A stretch of 52,080 bases of DNA, taken from contig CAJWHT010000014.1 of assembly GCA_913041495.1 (NCBI GenBank), forward strand, positions 1 through 52,080. Reading direction: 5' to 3'. The DNA is from an uncultured Desulfobacteraceae bacterium. Lineage in GTDB: Bacteria; Desulfobacterota; Desulfobacteria; Desulfobacterales; Desulfobacteraceae. Positions within the stretch are counted from its first letter, which is position 1, and every line of letters starts with the position of its first letter. Both the position numbers and the translations under genes were made by a program. Under the pieces are notes generated by a model, which saw nothing but the letters and a program-made list of their open reading frames with translations, did no database searches and had not been told where the DNA came from. Shown here in pieces: positions 36,367 to 45,388 of the stretch.

Positions 36367-37278
36367 ATGGGTGAAGCAGGCAGTTCCGGTCGTGCAAAAA
36401 GCATAGAAGAATTTGTTGAGATGGGTACAAAGTTCGTTACGGATGAGGGATACGAAGCCGGCTTAAAGTTCAGGCCCCGCCCCGGCGATGTGATCATATC
36501 CACCTATGCCAAATGCGGCACCACCTGGCTGCAGCAGATCGCCCACGGCCTGAGAACCCGTGGCAGCATGGATTTTGAGGAGATCTCCCAGGTCAGTCCC
36601 TGGATCGAAATGGCCGGTGATCTTAGCTGGGACCTGGAGGCGGACCAGCCAGGAGATATGCGGCTGTTCAAAGCGCACCTCAGTTGGGAGGATGTGCCCA
36701 AGGGCTGCCGGTATATCTGTGCCTTCCGGAATCCGGTGGATGTGGTGGGCTCCTACTACCGTTTCTTTGAAGACTGGTGGTTCGAACCCGGCAGTATCGA
36801 TCTGGATGAGATGACCCGGACGCTTTTCGTCAATGCCCCGGCAGGATTCGGCTACTGGCATCACCTGATCACCTGGTGGGAACAGCGGGACAACCCGGAT
36901 GTCCTGCTGCTCTGCTACGAGGATATGCTGGAGGATCTGCCGGGCACGGTACGGACCGTGGCGGATTTCATGGGAATCCCCCTGGACGATGAACTGTTCG
37001 AGATCGTGGTGGCCCAGTCGTCAAAAGACTTTATGCTGGCAAATTCATCCCAGTTTGACGAGCATCTCATCCAGGCCCATTTCGAAGGAAAGGGTGGCGC
37101 CCCCATGGGGGAAAATACCTCAAAAGTCACCCGTGGCCCAAAAGGCCGCAAGCGTTACGAGATGTCCTTGCCGGTGAAAGAGGAACTTGCAGGTGTCTGG
37201 AGCAGAACGGTGGGTGAGCGCTTCGGCTTCGAGGATTACGACGCCTTCCGCTCGGCCCTGGCCGATCTGCCGCGATAG
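36367..37278 (+). CDS. PAPS-dependent sulfotransferase (cluster tailoring enzyme)
   Basis: 303 aa, the usual size for cytosolic family-1 sulfotransferases. The 5'-phosphosulfate loop is YAKCGTTW (47-54, Lys49). The catalytic His104 lies in FKAHL, the 3'-phosphate motif is FRNPVDVVGS (Arg121, Ser129), and the C-terminal RGPKGRKRY replaces the usual RKGxxGDWK. It transfers sulfate from PAPS to a hydroxyl group. Candidate acceptors in this pathway are the tyrosine-type phenols predicted from both first adenylation domains, or a polyketide hydroxyl. It is the last co-directional gene of the cluster, 58 nt after the second NRPS; the next gene is convergent, 14 nt away. Confidence 0.93.
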   Translation: MGEAGSSGRAKSIEEFVEMGTKFVTDEGYEAGLKFRPRPGDVIISTYAKCGTTWLQQIAHGLRTRGSMDFEEISQVSPWIEMAGDLSWDLEADQPGDMRLFKAHLSWEDVPKGCRYICAFRNPVDVVGSYYRFFEDWWFEPGSIDLDEMTRTLFVNAPAGFGYWHHLITWWEQRDNPDVLLLCYEDMLEDLPGTVRTVADFMGIPLDDELFEIVVAQSSKDFMLANSSQFDEHLIQAHFEGKGGAPMGENTSKVTRGPKGRKRYEMSLPVKEELAGVWSRTVGERFGFEDYDAFRSALADLPR

Positions 37279-37292
37279 GGTGGCTTGGCCTT

Positions 37293-38597
37293 TTAGTCCT
37301 GCAGTACGGAACATCCGGCCAGTTTGGCCTCGATATAGTTCTCCACCTTTTTGTAGGCCGGGGAATTGATATCCTGGTATCGTTGCTTGAAGGCCGATGC
37401 GGACATGGGGGCAGGCAAATCACTGATATCCGGCATCAGCTCACCGTCTCTTTTCAGACGTATCATGCGATGCTGCAGTTTTTCTGCCTGACCGGGGCTT
37501 GTTGCCGCCAATTCCCCCAGCCTCACGCCGGCCTTGTCCGCCGCAAGATCGGCAAAACTGAATCCTGATCCCCCTGCCTCGGCATCCTCAATTTCCTTGG
37601 CCAGGCCGATGACGTTTGCCAGGCTGCGGGAGGCGGAAACCGTCAGCCCGGCAGAGACCAAAAGATGCTGGGCCAAATCGTCGCGGCCGAACAGCATGGG
37701 CTTGCAATGGGGCATGGGTTTCATGTCCCGGCGGATGGACTCTGACATGAATCCTGCCATATCCCTTTGGGACATAAATGCTGCCAGCACCTGGAGCAGG
37801 GCCTTGTTTTCCCCTCGGGGGTCGCCGGATATCCGGGTATTTTCCATGGCCGCGGCAAACAAGGGAGGAAGAAGGTCCACCAGGGGGATTTCCCTGCCCC
37901 CAAAACAGGTGGCCGAATCGGCCAGAAGATTGTGATATCGTTTTATCCGCTCCTGCTGGAGCTGTGAAAACAACTGCTGTTTCGCTTTTGATTTCATGTT
38001 TTCAACCGCCCCGGCATCCAGGCTGTAGGACAGGTGGACGCCGTGGGGTTGAATCTGAATCTGCCGGACACCGTCCATCATGGCATAGGCGGCCTGATAG
38101 GCATCCAGTTTTAACATGTAATTGTGGGCCAATCCGGCGGCTGACTGTACAACGGCGCCCGGGATCGTCAGGGCGCCTGCCCGGATCCAATAGAGCCGTG
38201 GCGTTCCTTTGTCCAGGGCGATTCCAAGGCTGATATTGAGATATCGTCCCAAGGGAGTCTTCGGGACAGGAATGCTGACATGGCATATCATCTGGTTATT
38301 TTTTAAATCCACACGGGAGCCGATCCCGTCATTGCCCAGGACCTGCTGCAAGGCGTAACGCACCAGCAGATTCAGATCATGGGATGATAATTCCAGGGTG
38401 TGGTCTTGCCTGCCTTCTAATTGCTCCGGCCGGTTCTCCCGGATAATCTGCCTGGCCCGTATAATGTCCTGCTGACTGATGGGTCCTTCCGCTTTGATAT
38501 AAGGCTGATGGTCAACCGCTTTCCAGATCACTATGGGCGGTACCAGGATAATAAATACGAACGCCAGGAACAAAATTGTTTTAAAGACGAATTTCAT
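37293..38597 (-). CDS. Membrane-anchored protein of unknown function
   Basis: 434 aa. A single N-terminal hydrophobic segment (about residues 5-27) preceded by MKFVFK suggests an inner-membrane anchor with a large periplasmic part. The remainder has a mixed beta/alpha character: an LSSHDLNLLVRYAL segment, then VSIPVPKTPLGRYLNISLGI, then a helical C-terminal half. No enzymatic motif is visible. GAAAGGGAA precedes the ATG. It is convergent with the sulfotransferase, so it marks the right limit of the biosynthetic cluster. I do not recognise the family. Confidence 0.85.
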   Translation of the reverse strand: MKFVFKTILFLAFVFIILVPPIVIWKAVDHQPYIKAEGPISQQDIIRARQIIRENRPEQLEGRQDHTLELSSHDLNLLVRYALQQVLGNDGIGSRVDLKNNQMICHVSIPVPKTPLGRYLNISLGIALDKGTPRLYWIRAGALTIPGAVVQSAAGLAHNYMLKLDAYQAAYAMMDGVRQIQIQPHGVHLSYSLDAGAVENMKSKAKQQLFSQLQQERIKRYHNLLADSATCFGGREIPLVDLLPPLFAAAMENTRISGDPRGENKALLQVLAAFMSQRDMAGFMSESIRRDMKPMPHCKPMLFGRDDLAQHLLVSAGLTVSASRSLANVIGLAKEIEDAEAGGSGFSFADLAADKAGVRLGELAATSPGQAEKLQHRMIRLKRDGELMPDISDLPAPMSASAFKQRYQDINSPAYKKVENYIEAKLAGCSVLQD

Positions 38598-38681
38598 TTT
38601 TTCCCTTTCAGATATCCGGGGTACTGTCGGCGGTCAAAACCATCTTTCCCAAGATCTCACAAAAAAAATCGGGGCCTTAAT

Positions 38682-39002
38682 TTATTTCATCAGTATACCC
38701 GAAGCAAAGAATTGGTTCTCTTTTTTTAAGATGACTTCAAACTGATCGCAGGTACCGCCATCGACTTTAATTGAATTGGTTAATGAATACATGCCATCCG
38801 GCAGGTCAACCAACTCGAGCAGGGCTTTTTTGTGGGCATCTGCCACCACATATTCAAGGTAATTTTGGGTGAACTTGATATGGCCATCCACCCTGTCACT
38901 GATCCAGCAGTCTTCAATATTAAAATCCAGATCGGCTTTCGCTGTCCAGTCCGGATTATGTAAGGCTTTATTCATTAATTCGTACTTTGATAACTCGATC
39001 AT
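38682..39002 (-). CDS. Small hypothetical protein (106 aa)
   Basis: A short soluble protein with acidic and aromatic content (NPDWTAKADLDFNIEDCWISD) and no signal peptide or known motif. AGAGGAAC lies about 12 nt before the ATG, a rather long spacing. The ORF has ordinary coding composition and no overlapping alternative. Its function is unknown. Confidence 0.65.
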   Translation of the reverse strand: MIELSKYELMNKALHNPDWTAKADLDFNIEDCWISDRVDGHIKFTQNYLEYVVADAHKKALLELVDLPDGMYSLTNSIKVDGGTCDQFEVILKKENQFFASGILMK

Positions 39003-39175
39003 TTCGGCTTAAAGTTCCTCTATGGGCATTATGGTGATGATATTTTCTTGCATACCCATCCTTTTTTTTCAATGGTTTCTGGTTTTTGTCAAAAGCCAAG
39101 GATACTAAACAAATCGTATCCGAATATCAACTATCGTCTGCGAATGCGTCGATTTCCCATAGCATGGATTGTCGC

Positions 39176-39748
39176 TCAGTTCTTTTTGTCTGCATAACCA
39201 CTGCCGATAGCCGAGAATGGAAGGTCCATTTCAAGCTCGGGGACTTGTAAACCTACCCAGGCGGTAAATGTATTGCTGTTCGGTCCAGGAAAGGCTTTAT
39301 AGGTGTTCTTCCAGGGATAGGCCTTTGCGGCCTTGTCCACCTTATCGATTAAATCATCAACCCCTTTTCCTTTTTTCAACAGGATCAATTCGGGTGTGCT
39401 GCCGTACCAGTACCTGTCCGGAATATCCTTATGGATACCCAATACCGAGTTCCCATGGTATCCCCGCCATCCCACAACGTCATAGACCGTATAATCACTT
39501 TCACCGGTTTTTTTGGCAGCTATCCAGGTGTGTATGGCGAACCATCCGCGCCAAGACCATGCATTTGCTCCCAAAACGGACAGCACTGCCTCATGGGAGG
39601 TGTTCGGATCGGGCAGGATTTTGGCTGAATCACGACTCGCCGTTCGCCAGTCTTTGTCTGCACTGCACCCGGAAAGCCCGAAAAGGATAGACACGACCAC
39701 CAGAAGCACCCTGTTTTTTTTCAACCCCAGCATTTCCAATCCCATCAT
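39176..39748 (-). CDS. DUF3750-like lipoprotein
   Basis: 190 aa with a lipoprotein signal: KKNR, a hydrophobic core, and LSGC as lipobox near residue 28. The mature part shows ASRDSAKILPDPNTSHEAVLSV, WRGWFAIHTWIAAK, VVGWRGYHGNSV, PDRYWYGSTPEL and FPGPNSNTFTAWV. As I remember it, this is the pattern of the DUF3750 family of unknown function. Later in-frame ATGs (codons 2 and 6) are possible starts; either keeps the signal peptide. Confidence 0.8.
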   Translation of the reverse strand: MMGLEMLGLKKNRVLLVVVSILFGLSGCSADKDWRTASRDSAKILPDPNTSHEAVLSVLGANAWSWRGWFAIHTWIAAKKTGESDYTVYDVVGWRGYHGNSVLGIHKDIPDRYWYGSTPELILLKKGKGVDDLIDKVDKAAKAYPWKNTYKAFPGPNSNTFTAWVGLQVPELEMDLPFSAIGSGYADKKN

Positions 39749-39875
39749 TCTTGCCCCGTTTTTCTTTTCAATGCCCTATAGGACAATTCCACAAGTCACC
39801 GCAACTTGCTAAACTCTCATGCTTAAAGCTGTAAGAATAAAAAAATGGTCCGTCAAGTCAAGGGGGCCTTGGATG

Positions 39876-40499
39876 CTATTGGGGCAGATTCAGGATCACC
39901 CGGGCAATTTGGACGCCAGCCTCTTTGGGGCTGCGGCAGGGAAGTATACCCGGAATGTTCGGCGCTCCTGAGAGACCGATCACCTTTTTTTTAAACTGAA
40001 GGCCAAAGGCAATCTCTGAAATGGTGCCGTATCCCCCGCCTATGGCCACAAGGCAAAGGGCCGCTCGTGTCAGGATTGCGTTTCTGGCCACACCGATCCC
40101 GGTGGCCAGCGGAATGGTGACATAGGGGTTCGCTTTACCGGGCGTTTCATCGGGCAGTAGTCCGACGCAGATCCCGCCAGCCTCTGCCGCCCCCTTGCAA
40201 GCGGCTTCCATAACCCCCTGTCGCCCGCCGCAGATCAGGGTCAGCCCCATCTGAGCGATAAGGGTTCCCAATTCCAGCGCATCTGCAAGCTGCTCTTCCG
40301 ATGCCTTTCGCCCGCCAAGAATTCCTATCGGGATACGACACAATCCATCCTGCTGCAGCCGGGTGACCGCATCGGTTTCCGATACCGGGGCAAGTTCCGA
40401 CGGAATGGCGTCAAGTTCTTCCCAGACCCTCGTCTCCGGGGAAAAGATCCGCGCTGAGCGCAAATCAATCAGGTTGTTTTCTAAGTCAAAAGCCAGCAA
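39876..40499 (-). CDS. LOG/TIGR00725-like Rossmann-fold protein
   Basis: 207 aa. The motifs CGGRQGVMEAACKGAAEAGG and IGGGYGTISEIAFGL are the nucleotide/phosphoribose-binding pair of the LOG (formerly 'lysine decarboxylase') superfamily, closest to the TIGR00725 group. The reaction is unknown for most members. The start is a TTG, since the frame closes 9 codons upstream without an ATG; AGGGGGG precedes it. The first 50 residues are an extension relative to the core fold, which begins at IPIGILGG. Confidence 0.82.
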   Translation of the reverse strand: MLAFDLENNLIDLRSARIFSPETRVWEELDAIPSELAPVSETDAVTRLQQDGLCRIPIGILGGRKASEEQLADALELGTLIAQMGLTLICGGRQGVMEAACKGAAEAGGICVGLLPDETPGKANPYVTIPLATGIGVARNAILTRAALCLVAIGGGYGTISEIAFGLQFKKKVIGLSGAPNIPGILPCRSPKEAGVQIARVILNLPQ

Positions 40500-40762
40500 T
40501 ATGGAAAGCCCCCCTGTAACAGTGCATCATCGATTTGGCCGATCAGACAACGTCGTGTAATGCTATCTTTCAAGCTGTTAAGCCATTATTCAAATTCAGG
40601 TAATGTTATTACCGTAGATATAGGGAGAATGCAATTGCTCAACCAAGCCTTTTGGAAAACCGTATGGGATAACGAATAAAGCATGGGAATTGTTCTATCG
40701 AAAAATTAACAAATCATTTATGGTGATCAAAGCAATAAAGCCAGGGGAAGAGGGGAGGCATA
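40500..40762. other. Divergent intergenic region, 263 bp
   Basis: It separates the minus-strand LOG-type gene from the plus-strand dehydrogenase and presumably holds both promoters. It is AT-rich. GGGGAGG just before 40763 is the ribosome binding site of the dehydrogenase. I see no gene or clear operator. Confidence 0.5.
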
Positions 40763-41629
40763 ATGAAAATCGGTTTTGTTGGTGTTGGAAAAATGGGTGT
40801 CGGGATGGTGCTGAATTTGCTCAATGCAGGATATGAGGTCGATTTTTTTGCCAGAAGGCAAAGTGCTTCGGTGAAAGAAGTGTTGAACCAGGGCGCCTTT
40901 CAAGTCCGCTCATTGGAGGAACTCGCACAATCAACAAACGTCATTATACTCTGCCTGAGTAACACCAAAGTAACGAAAGAGATCATCTGCCAACTTTTAC
41001 CAGGGCTTTTGGCCCATAGTTTGATAATTGACACCACCACAAACGACGTTGACGGTCCCAAGGATATCGCCCGGATACTGGCCAAAAAGGACATTGCTTA
41101 TGTTGAGGCTCCGGTCACCGGAGGGGTCAAGCAGGCACGGGAAGCCGTGCTTGGTGCAATTGTCGGAGCGAACTCAGAAGAAAGCTTCCACAGAGTGTCC
41201 CCGATTTTGAACGCATTTTGCAAAAAGGTCGTTCATATAGGCCCTGTCGGCATAGCCGCCCGTGCCAAATTAATCAGCAACTTCCTTGCTCTTGGAACTG
41301 CAACGCTGGTGATTGAGGTGTTCAAACAAGCACGCGCCCTGGGGATTGAGTGGGCTCCGCTCTATGAATTGGCACAATTGGGATCAGGCAATTCATCCGG
41401 TCTTCAGCGCATAATCGGCAGTGCCGTCGATGGAGACTATAAAGGTTATGTCTTTTCTGTGGATAACTGTCTGAAAGATCTGACATATCTGTGTGAATTA
41501 AGTGAGCAGACAGGTACGTCTTCGAAACTTTCGCCTATTCTTCGTCAAATCTATCAACAAGCAACCCAAGAAGGTCTGGGAGATCACATGATCAGCGAGT
41601 TGCTCGACCCGTCAAACAGCCGGGGATAA
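40763..41629 (+). CDS. NAD(P)-dependent beta-hydroxyacid dehydrogenase
   Basis: 288 aa, typical for the 3-hydroxyisobutyrate/6-phosphogluconate dehydrogenase superfamily. The N-terminal dinucleotide loop is GFVGVGKMGVGM (residues 4-15). The substrate-binding signature is EAPVTGGVKQAREAVLGAIVGA (about 115-136). The catalytic lysine is Lys169 in ARAKLISNF. It oxidises or reduces a small beta-hydroxyacid; the exact substrate cannot be read from the sequence. A monocistronic arrangement and different neighbours give no reason to link it to the PKS. Confidence 0.9.
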   Translation: MKIGFVGVGKMGVGMVLNLLNAGYEVDFFARRQSASVKEVLNQGAFQVRSLEELAQSTNVIILCLSNTKVTKEIICQLLPGLLAHSLIIDTTTNDVDGPKDIARILAKKDIAYVEAPVTGGVKQAREAVLGAIVGANSEESFHRVSPILNAFCKKVVHIGPVGIAARAKLISNFLALGTATLVIEVFKQARALGIEWAPLYELAQLGSGNSSGLQRIIGSAVDGDYKGYVFSVDNCLKDLTYLCELSEQTGTSSKLSPILRQIYQQATQEGLGDHMISELLDPSNSRG

Positions 41630-41742
41630 TGAAATAACGGCCATGGGCCGTTCATGAACGTCATGCGCCGTGCCCACAACAAACCATGAAAGAATTCAAA
41701 GAGTTGCCTGGTTCTTTCATATAAAAATTCAGGAGAGTGTGA

Positions 41743-42153
41743 ATGAAATATAAAGGATCTTGCCTTTGTGGCGAAATTACTTTTGAAATAATCGGAGCGT
41801 TTGAACGCTTTTTTCTTTGCCATTGCGAACGGTGTCGCAAAGACACAGGTTCCGCCCATGCCGCAAATCTTTTTTCCTCCTCGGCAAGGTTAATATGGCT
41901 GTCGGGAGAAGAGAAGGCCAAAACCTTTGATTTTAATTCAGAGGGGCACATAAAAAGTTTTTGCTCGAATTGTGGCTCTGCTCTTCCAAATATGCAGATG
42001 GATGGCGGATTGTTGGTTGTCCCTGCCGGGAGTCTCGACAGTGACGTGCCAATAACACCTCAAGGCCATATTTATTGGGGGAACAAAGCCAATTGGGACG
42101 ATGCTTTAGAAAAAGTAGTCAAATTCGACCAGCTCCCGAACAGGAAAGGATAA
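41743..42153 (+). CDS. GFA/CENP-V family zinc protein
   Basis: 136 aa. The paired cysteine motifs CLCGEI, CHCERCRKDTGS and FCSNCGSALP are the zinc ligands of the GFA (glutathione-dependent formaldehyde-activating enzyme-like) fold. Members are rarely characterised and many probably act on glutathione adducts or other thiols. The start is supported by AGGAGAG upstream. A terminator-like hairpin follows 14 nt after the stop. Confidence 0.92.
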   Translation: MKYKGSCLCGEITFEIIGAFERFFLCHCERCRKDTGSAHAANLFSSSARLIWLSGEEKAKTFDFNSEGHIKSFCSNCGSALPNMQMDGGLLVVPAGSLDSDVPITPQGHIYWGNKANWDDALEKVVKFDQLPNRKG

Positions 42154-42166
42154 TCAAAGCAGTCCG

Positions 42167-42185
42167 GCCCTTTCTTTGAAAGGGC
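42167..42185 (+). terminator. Rho-independent-like terminator after the GFA gene
   Basis: GCCCTTTC (42167-42174) pairs with GAAAGGGC (42178-42185) around a TTT loop, followed by TTTGCTT. The 8-bp perfect stem just after a stop codon fits an intrinsic terminator with a short U-tract. Confidence 0.65.
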
Positions 42186-42306
42186 TTTGCTTAGATAATG
42201 AAAGACATGGACTTTGCCGTCACATTCGGGAGTTTTGAAAAGGTAATTTTTTTATTTTAGAAGCAGGACTCCTTAGCCCGGATATCTTTGCCACAAATCC
42301 AATTCG

Positions 42307-43128
42307 TCATGCTTTTAAGGCATTTAATCTTTCATATAACCGGCAACCTTCTTTTTCAGTGACCTGAATTCCAAGCTCTCCGACAAGTATCTGCCAGAGT
42401 TGTTCGGAACTATTTATTTTTTGAATCTGGGTGTCGGATTGCTGAGTCACCCAATACTCTGTATTACGTAGGGATCGGGTTTCGTTTTTCAGGATAAGAG
42501 CGCCAACTAAATTATTTACGAAAGCGGCATCAGGGTGTCGATGTGAATAGAAATGTCCCAGTTCGCAATCGGATTGGCCATAACGTGCAAGCTCAAACCG
42601 ATATAAAGAAAAGAATCCCTCTTTCTTTAAGACCTGCATGTGATACTCGCCGGCCCGGCCTTCAGCAATGCGGAATATTTTTTCACCGCTTTGGGACTCT
42701 TTTCCTGACATTGAAACCGGAATCCTGGGGCCAAGAGGCCCAAAACCTACATCCAGAACATATCGTTCTCCATCATATTCAACCATTGTAATCCGGTGTG
42801 TTAATCCGGGATGTATATCCTGATTGTAAATGACACGGGCCAGATAAAGCGACACCGAAAATCCAAGACTTTCTAAAATCCCATACAGCAACCCATTTTG
42901 TTCAAAACAATACCCGCCACGCCGGTCAATAACGATTCTGTTAAATAGTGATTCAAGATCAAGAGGCAGCTTATCACCAAGCCAGCATCCAACACTGCTG
43001 AAAGCAAAGGTTGCGATATGCCGTGCAACAATATCACTTAAAAACTGGAAATCTAATTTGCGGTTCTGTAGATTAAGGTGCTTGAGATATCCTTGCGCGA
43101 TTTCATTATGTTGCATCACATGCTCCAT
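42307..43128 (-). CDS. nat: Arylamine N-acetyltransferase
   Basis: 273 aa, the normal NAT length. The catalytic triad is Cys74 (RRGGYCFEQN), His111 (LTHRITMV) and Asp126 (LDVGFG). The family transfers acetyl from acetyl-CoA to arylamines, arylhydrazines or related amines; some relatives form amides in natural-product pathways. It is 5 kb outside the cluster, on the opposite strand and separated by unrelated genes, so a role in the PKS pathway is unlikely. Confidence 0.94.
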   Translation of the reverse strand: MEHVMQHNEIAQGYLKHLNLQNRKLDFQFLSDIVARHIATFAFSSVGCWLGDKLPLDLESLFNRIVIDRRGGYCFEQNGLLYGILESLGFSVSLYLARVIYNQDIHPGLTHRITMVEYDGERYVLDVGFGPLGPRIPVSMSGKESQSGEKIFRIAEGRAGEYHMQVLKKEGFFSLYRFELARYGQSDCELGHFYSHRHPDAAFVNNLVGALILKNETRSLRNTEYWVTQQSDTQIQKINSSEQLWQILVGELGIQVTEKEGCRLYERLNALKA

Positions 43129-43253
43129 TGGGTTTGATTACAAATTATCAATAAGAGTACAGGGAGAAAATGACAATGTCATTACATAGTTTGATATCAA
43201 AAGATTAAAAGCCCGGACATCCTTATTCCAAAAAAAACTGATTCAGGTCCGGC

Positions 43254-44339
43254 ATGGATTCCGATATAATAAATGACATGGATAAACTTGAAACCGATGC
43301 CAAACATGTATTGAACCAGCTCAGTGAGCTATCCACCTTTCTGGCCTCACCCGAGGGGGTGCCGAACATTGCCCAGGCATTTGACAGGCCCCTGGAGATA
43401 ATGCAAAAAACCATGTCTTTTGACGTGAGTGTTTTTTACAAGATCACCAATGTGGTGGAAAACTCCCTGCTCCTCAGGGTGGTCCGCCTCTCGGACCCGG
43501 CCGGATTCCGGCCGGATCTATATGAGGGCAAGCGTCTCCAGATCTGCCTTTCCTCCCCGGACTATAAATACATCAATGAAGCCATTGCCTTTGAAACACG
43601 CAGCGTTTCCGTCGTCAATGTGCCAGGCCGGGGGTGCGATATTATGGGATTCATCTATCTGCCAGAATCATTCGGCGGCGGGTACCTTTTCGGCGGGGAT
43701 TTTTCAGGAGAACAGTCTAAAGTAAAGGATTACGAGGCCAGCGTCTGCGGTATCATGTGCAATTACCTGTCCACCATCCTCATAAAAGGGCAGCTTGAAG
43801 ACCTGGCAATTAATGATAACCTCACCGGCCTGTTCAACAGCCGGAAGATCAAGGAAGAGGTTGATAGAATCTGCCGCCGTTTCAAGCGGCGGGCTGATAA
43901 CTGCGCCAGCCTGGCCCTTTGCGATATCGATCATTTTAAGGCGGTGAACGACACTTGGGGGCACCTTCAGGGGGATGTGATCCTCAGGGAAGTGGGGGGG
44001 ATTTTAAAGTCCTCCATGCGGGAAAATTTTGACGTGGCCGGCCGTTACGGCGGGGAGGAATTCCTCATGGTTTTCGATGAAACCGACGGTGCCACTGCCT
44101 TTGAGATTGTGGAGCGGATCAGAGAAAAAATCCAGACCCACAAATTCACAAAAATCGATGAATCCGGTGCCAGGGTAAAGGGTAAATATATATCCGTAAC
44201 CATTTCCTTCGGCATCGCAGAGAACAGCTTGCCTGAAGACGGTGCGGCCGCCCTGGGCCGTGAGGAGTGGATCTCACGGGCCGACCAGGTCCTTTACCGG
44301 GCAAAAAAGCAGGGCCGGAACCAAACCCACATTTTTTAA
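43254..44339 (+). CDS. GAF-GGDEF diguanylate cyclase
   Basis: 361 aa. An N-terminal GAF-like sensory domain covers about residues 40-178, followed by a GGDEF domain (about 184-358) beginning at DNLTGLFNSRKI. The active site is GRYGGEEF (GGEEF 266-270) and the metal/base-binding segment is CDIDHFKAVNDTWGH. It should make cyclic di-GMP. The RxxD inhibitory site five residues upstream is not canonical: the Arg position carries Glu257 and Asp260 is kept. Product inhibition may therefore be absent. The 3' end overlaps the convergent antiporter gene by 4 bp. Confidence 0.92.
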   Translation: MDSDIINDMDKLETDAKHVLNQLSELSTFLASPEGVPNIAQAFDRPLEIMQKTMSFDVSVFYKITNVVENSLLLRVVRLSDPAGFRPDLYEGKRLQICLSSPDYKYINEAIAFETRSVSVVNVPGRGCDIMGFIYLPESFGGGYLFGGDFSGEQSKVKDYEASVCGIMCNYLSTILIKGQLEDLAINDNLTGLFNSRKIKEEVDRICRRFKRRADNCASLALCDIDHFKAVNDTWGHLQGDVILREVGGILKSSMRENFDVAGRYGGEEFLMVFDETDGATAFEIVERIREKIQTHKFTKIDESGARVKGKYISVTISFGIAENSLPEDGAAALGREEWISRADQVLYRAKKQGRNQTHIF

Positions 44340-45388
44340 AAAACCATCCCCGTATAGATAAAAAAGGCATATCCTATGGCTAACCCGCCGCCGATGAGCC
44401 TGGGAATTTTTCCTGTCAACGTGGTGAAAAAAAGATGCGTGCATCCCGCCGCCAGTATGGCGATGATCCCCGGGGTAAAGCTGGCCGGCAGGGAGATGGG
44501 GGTAAACAGGGCATATAGTCCGAGGCACAGAGGTATGCAGATGTGGCAGTCCCCGATCTGGGAGGAATAGGCGATGTCGGCCCGTCCCCGGCCGGCGTAG
44601 TAAAAGGCCAGCAAGGCGTTGGGAACCACCATAAGGATACCGCTGAGAACGCCTAAATTTTTCACCGACAGCCACCCTTTACCGTGGGCGGTTACCCAGG
44701 CCACAAGCCCTTCAATGCTGTAAAGGCAGATCCAGGCAGCCAGTCCGGCCAGTGCTAAATCAAAGACAAGGGAGGGGGGAAGGCTTTGTTTTTTGCGGAC
44801 ATTGTTTTTTAATACCTCAAAGAGATGGATCACCTGCCAGAAGGCAAAGAGTCCACAGAGCATGAGGCCGTCGGAAAAGTCAAGCTGTCCGTCCCGGGCC
44901 AGGGTCCAGAGGGCACCGGTGAAAAAGAAAAGTGCCGTTATGGTTAAAAGAAGGGAAATCCATCCGACGCGGGCTGTTGTTTTGTCTCTTGTTTTGCCCC
45001 CGGGTTTTGCGTAGACTCGCATCCCGCCGAATAGGGCGGTGATGCCCAGGATCAGGGTGAGGTTGGTAACGTTGTTGACAATACAGTTTTCCAGCACCAG
45101 GCTGCCCGCCCCGCCGGACCGCCCCATAACAAAGGCAAATGCCAGGTTGGCAAAACCCGAACAATAGGGCATGATCAGTGTCCCCACCATGGTGCCTTCA
45201 AAGCCTTTCTGTTCAACAGCGTTGAGCCGCCATAGCATGACCATGGAAGAGACCAGGAAAAGAAAGGTCAGCTGGACCGGTTCCTCCGTGGTCACAAACG
45301 CCATTGTTCGTCCCGCCCAGGGGCTGTTATATATCAGTCCTTCAAGGATTTCGTATAATTGCAGTATCTTTTGCACTACATCATTCAT
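44336..45388 (-). CDS. CaCA-family cation antiporter (sodium/calcium exchanger-like)
   Basis: 350 aa with about ten hydrophobic segments. Two related alpha-repeats are visible: GTLIMPYCSGFANLAFAFV with ENCIVNNVTNLTLILG (about 70-125), and VVPNALLAFYYAGRGRADIA with SSQIGDCHICIPLCLGLY (about 255-310). This is the inverted-repeat layout of Ca2+/cation antiporters. The usual acidic residue of each repeat is only partly kept (Glu in LENC; Asp in GDCH), so the transported ion is uncertain. Confidence 0.82.
   Translation of the reverse strand: MNDVVQKILQLYEILEGLIYNSPWAGRTMAFVTTEEPVQLTFLFLVSSMVMLWRLNAVEQKGFEGTMVGTLIMPYCSGFANLAFAFVMGRSGGAGSLVLENCIVNNVTNLTLILGITALFGGMRVYAKPGGKTRDKTTARVGWISLLLTITALFFFTGALWTLARDGQLDFSDGLMLCGLFAFWQVIHLFEVLKNNVRKKQSLPPSLVFDLALAGLAAWICLYSIEGLVAWVTAHGKGWLSVKNLGVLSGILMVVPNALLAFYYAGRGRADIAYSSQIGDCHICIPLCLGLYALFTPISLPASFTPGIIAILAAGCTHLFFTTLTGKIPRLIGGGLAIGYAFFIYTGMVF

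Noticed and set aside
42307-43128. Arylamine N-acetyltransferase as a tailoring enzyme of the cluster
   Set aside because: It is opposite in strand and separated by five unrelated genes and a terminator, so linkage is not supported.
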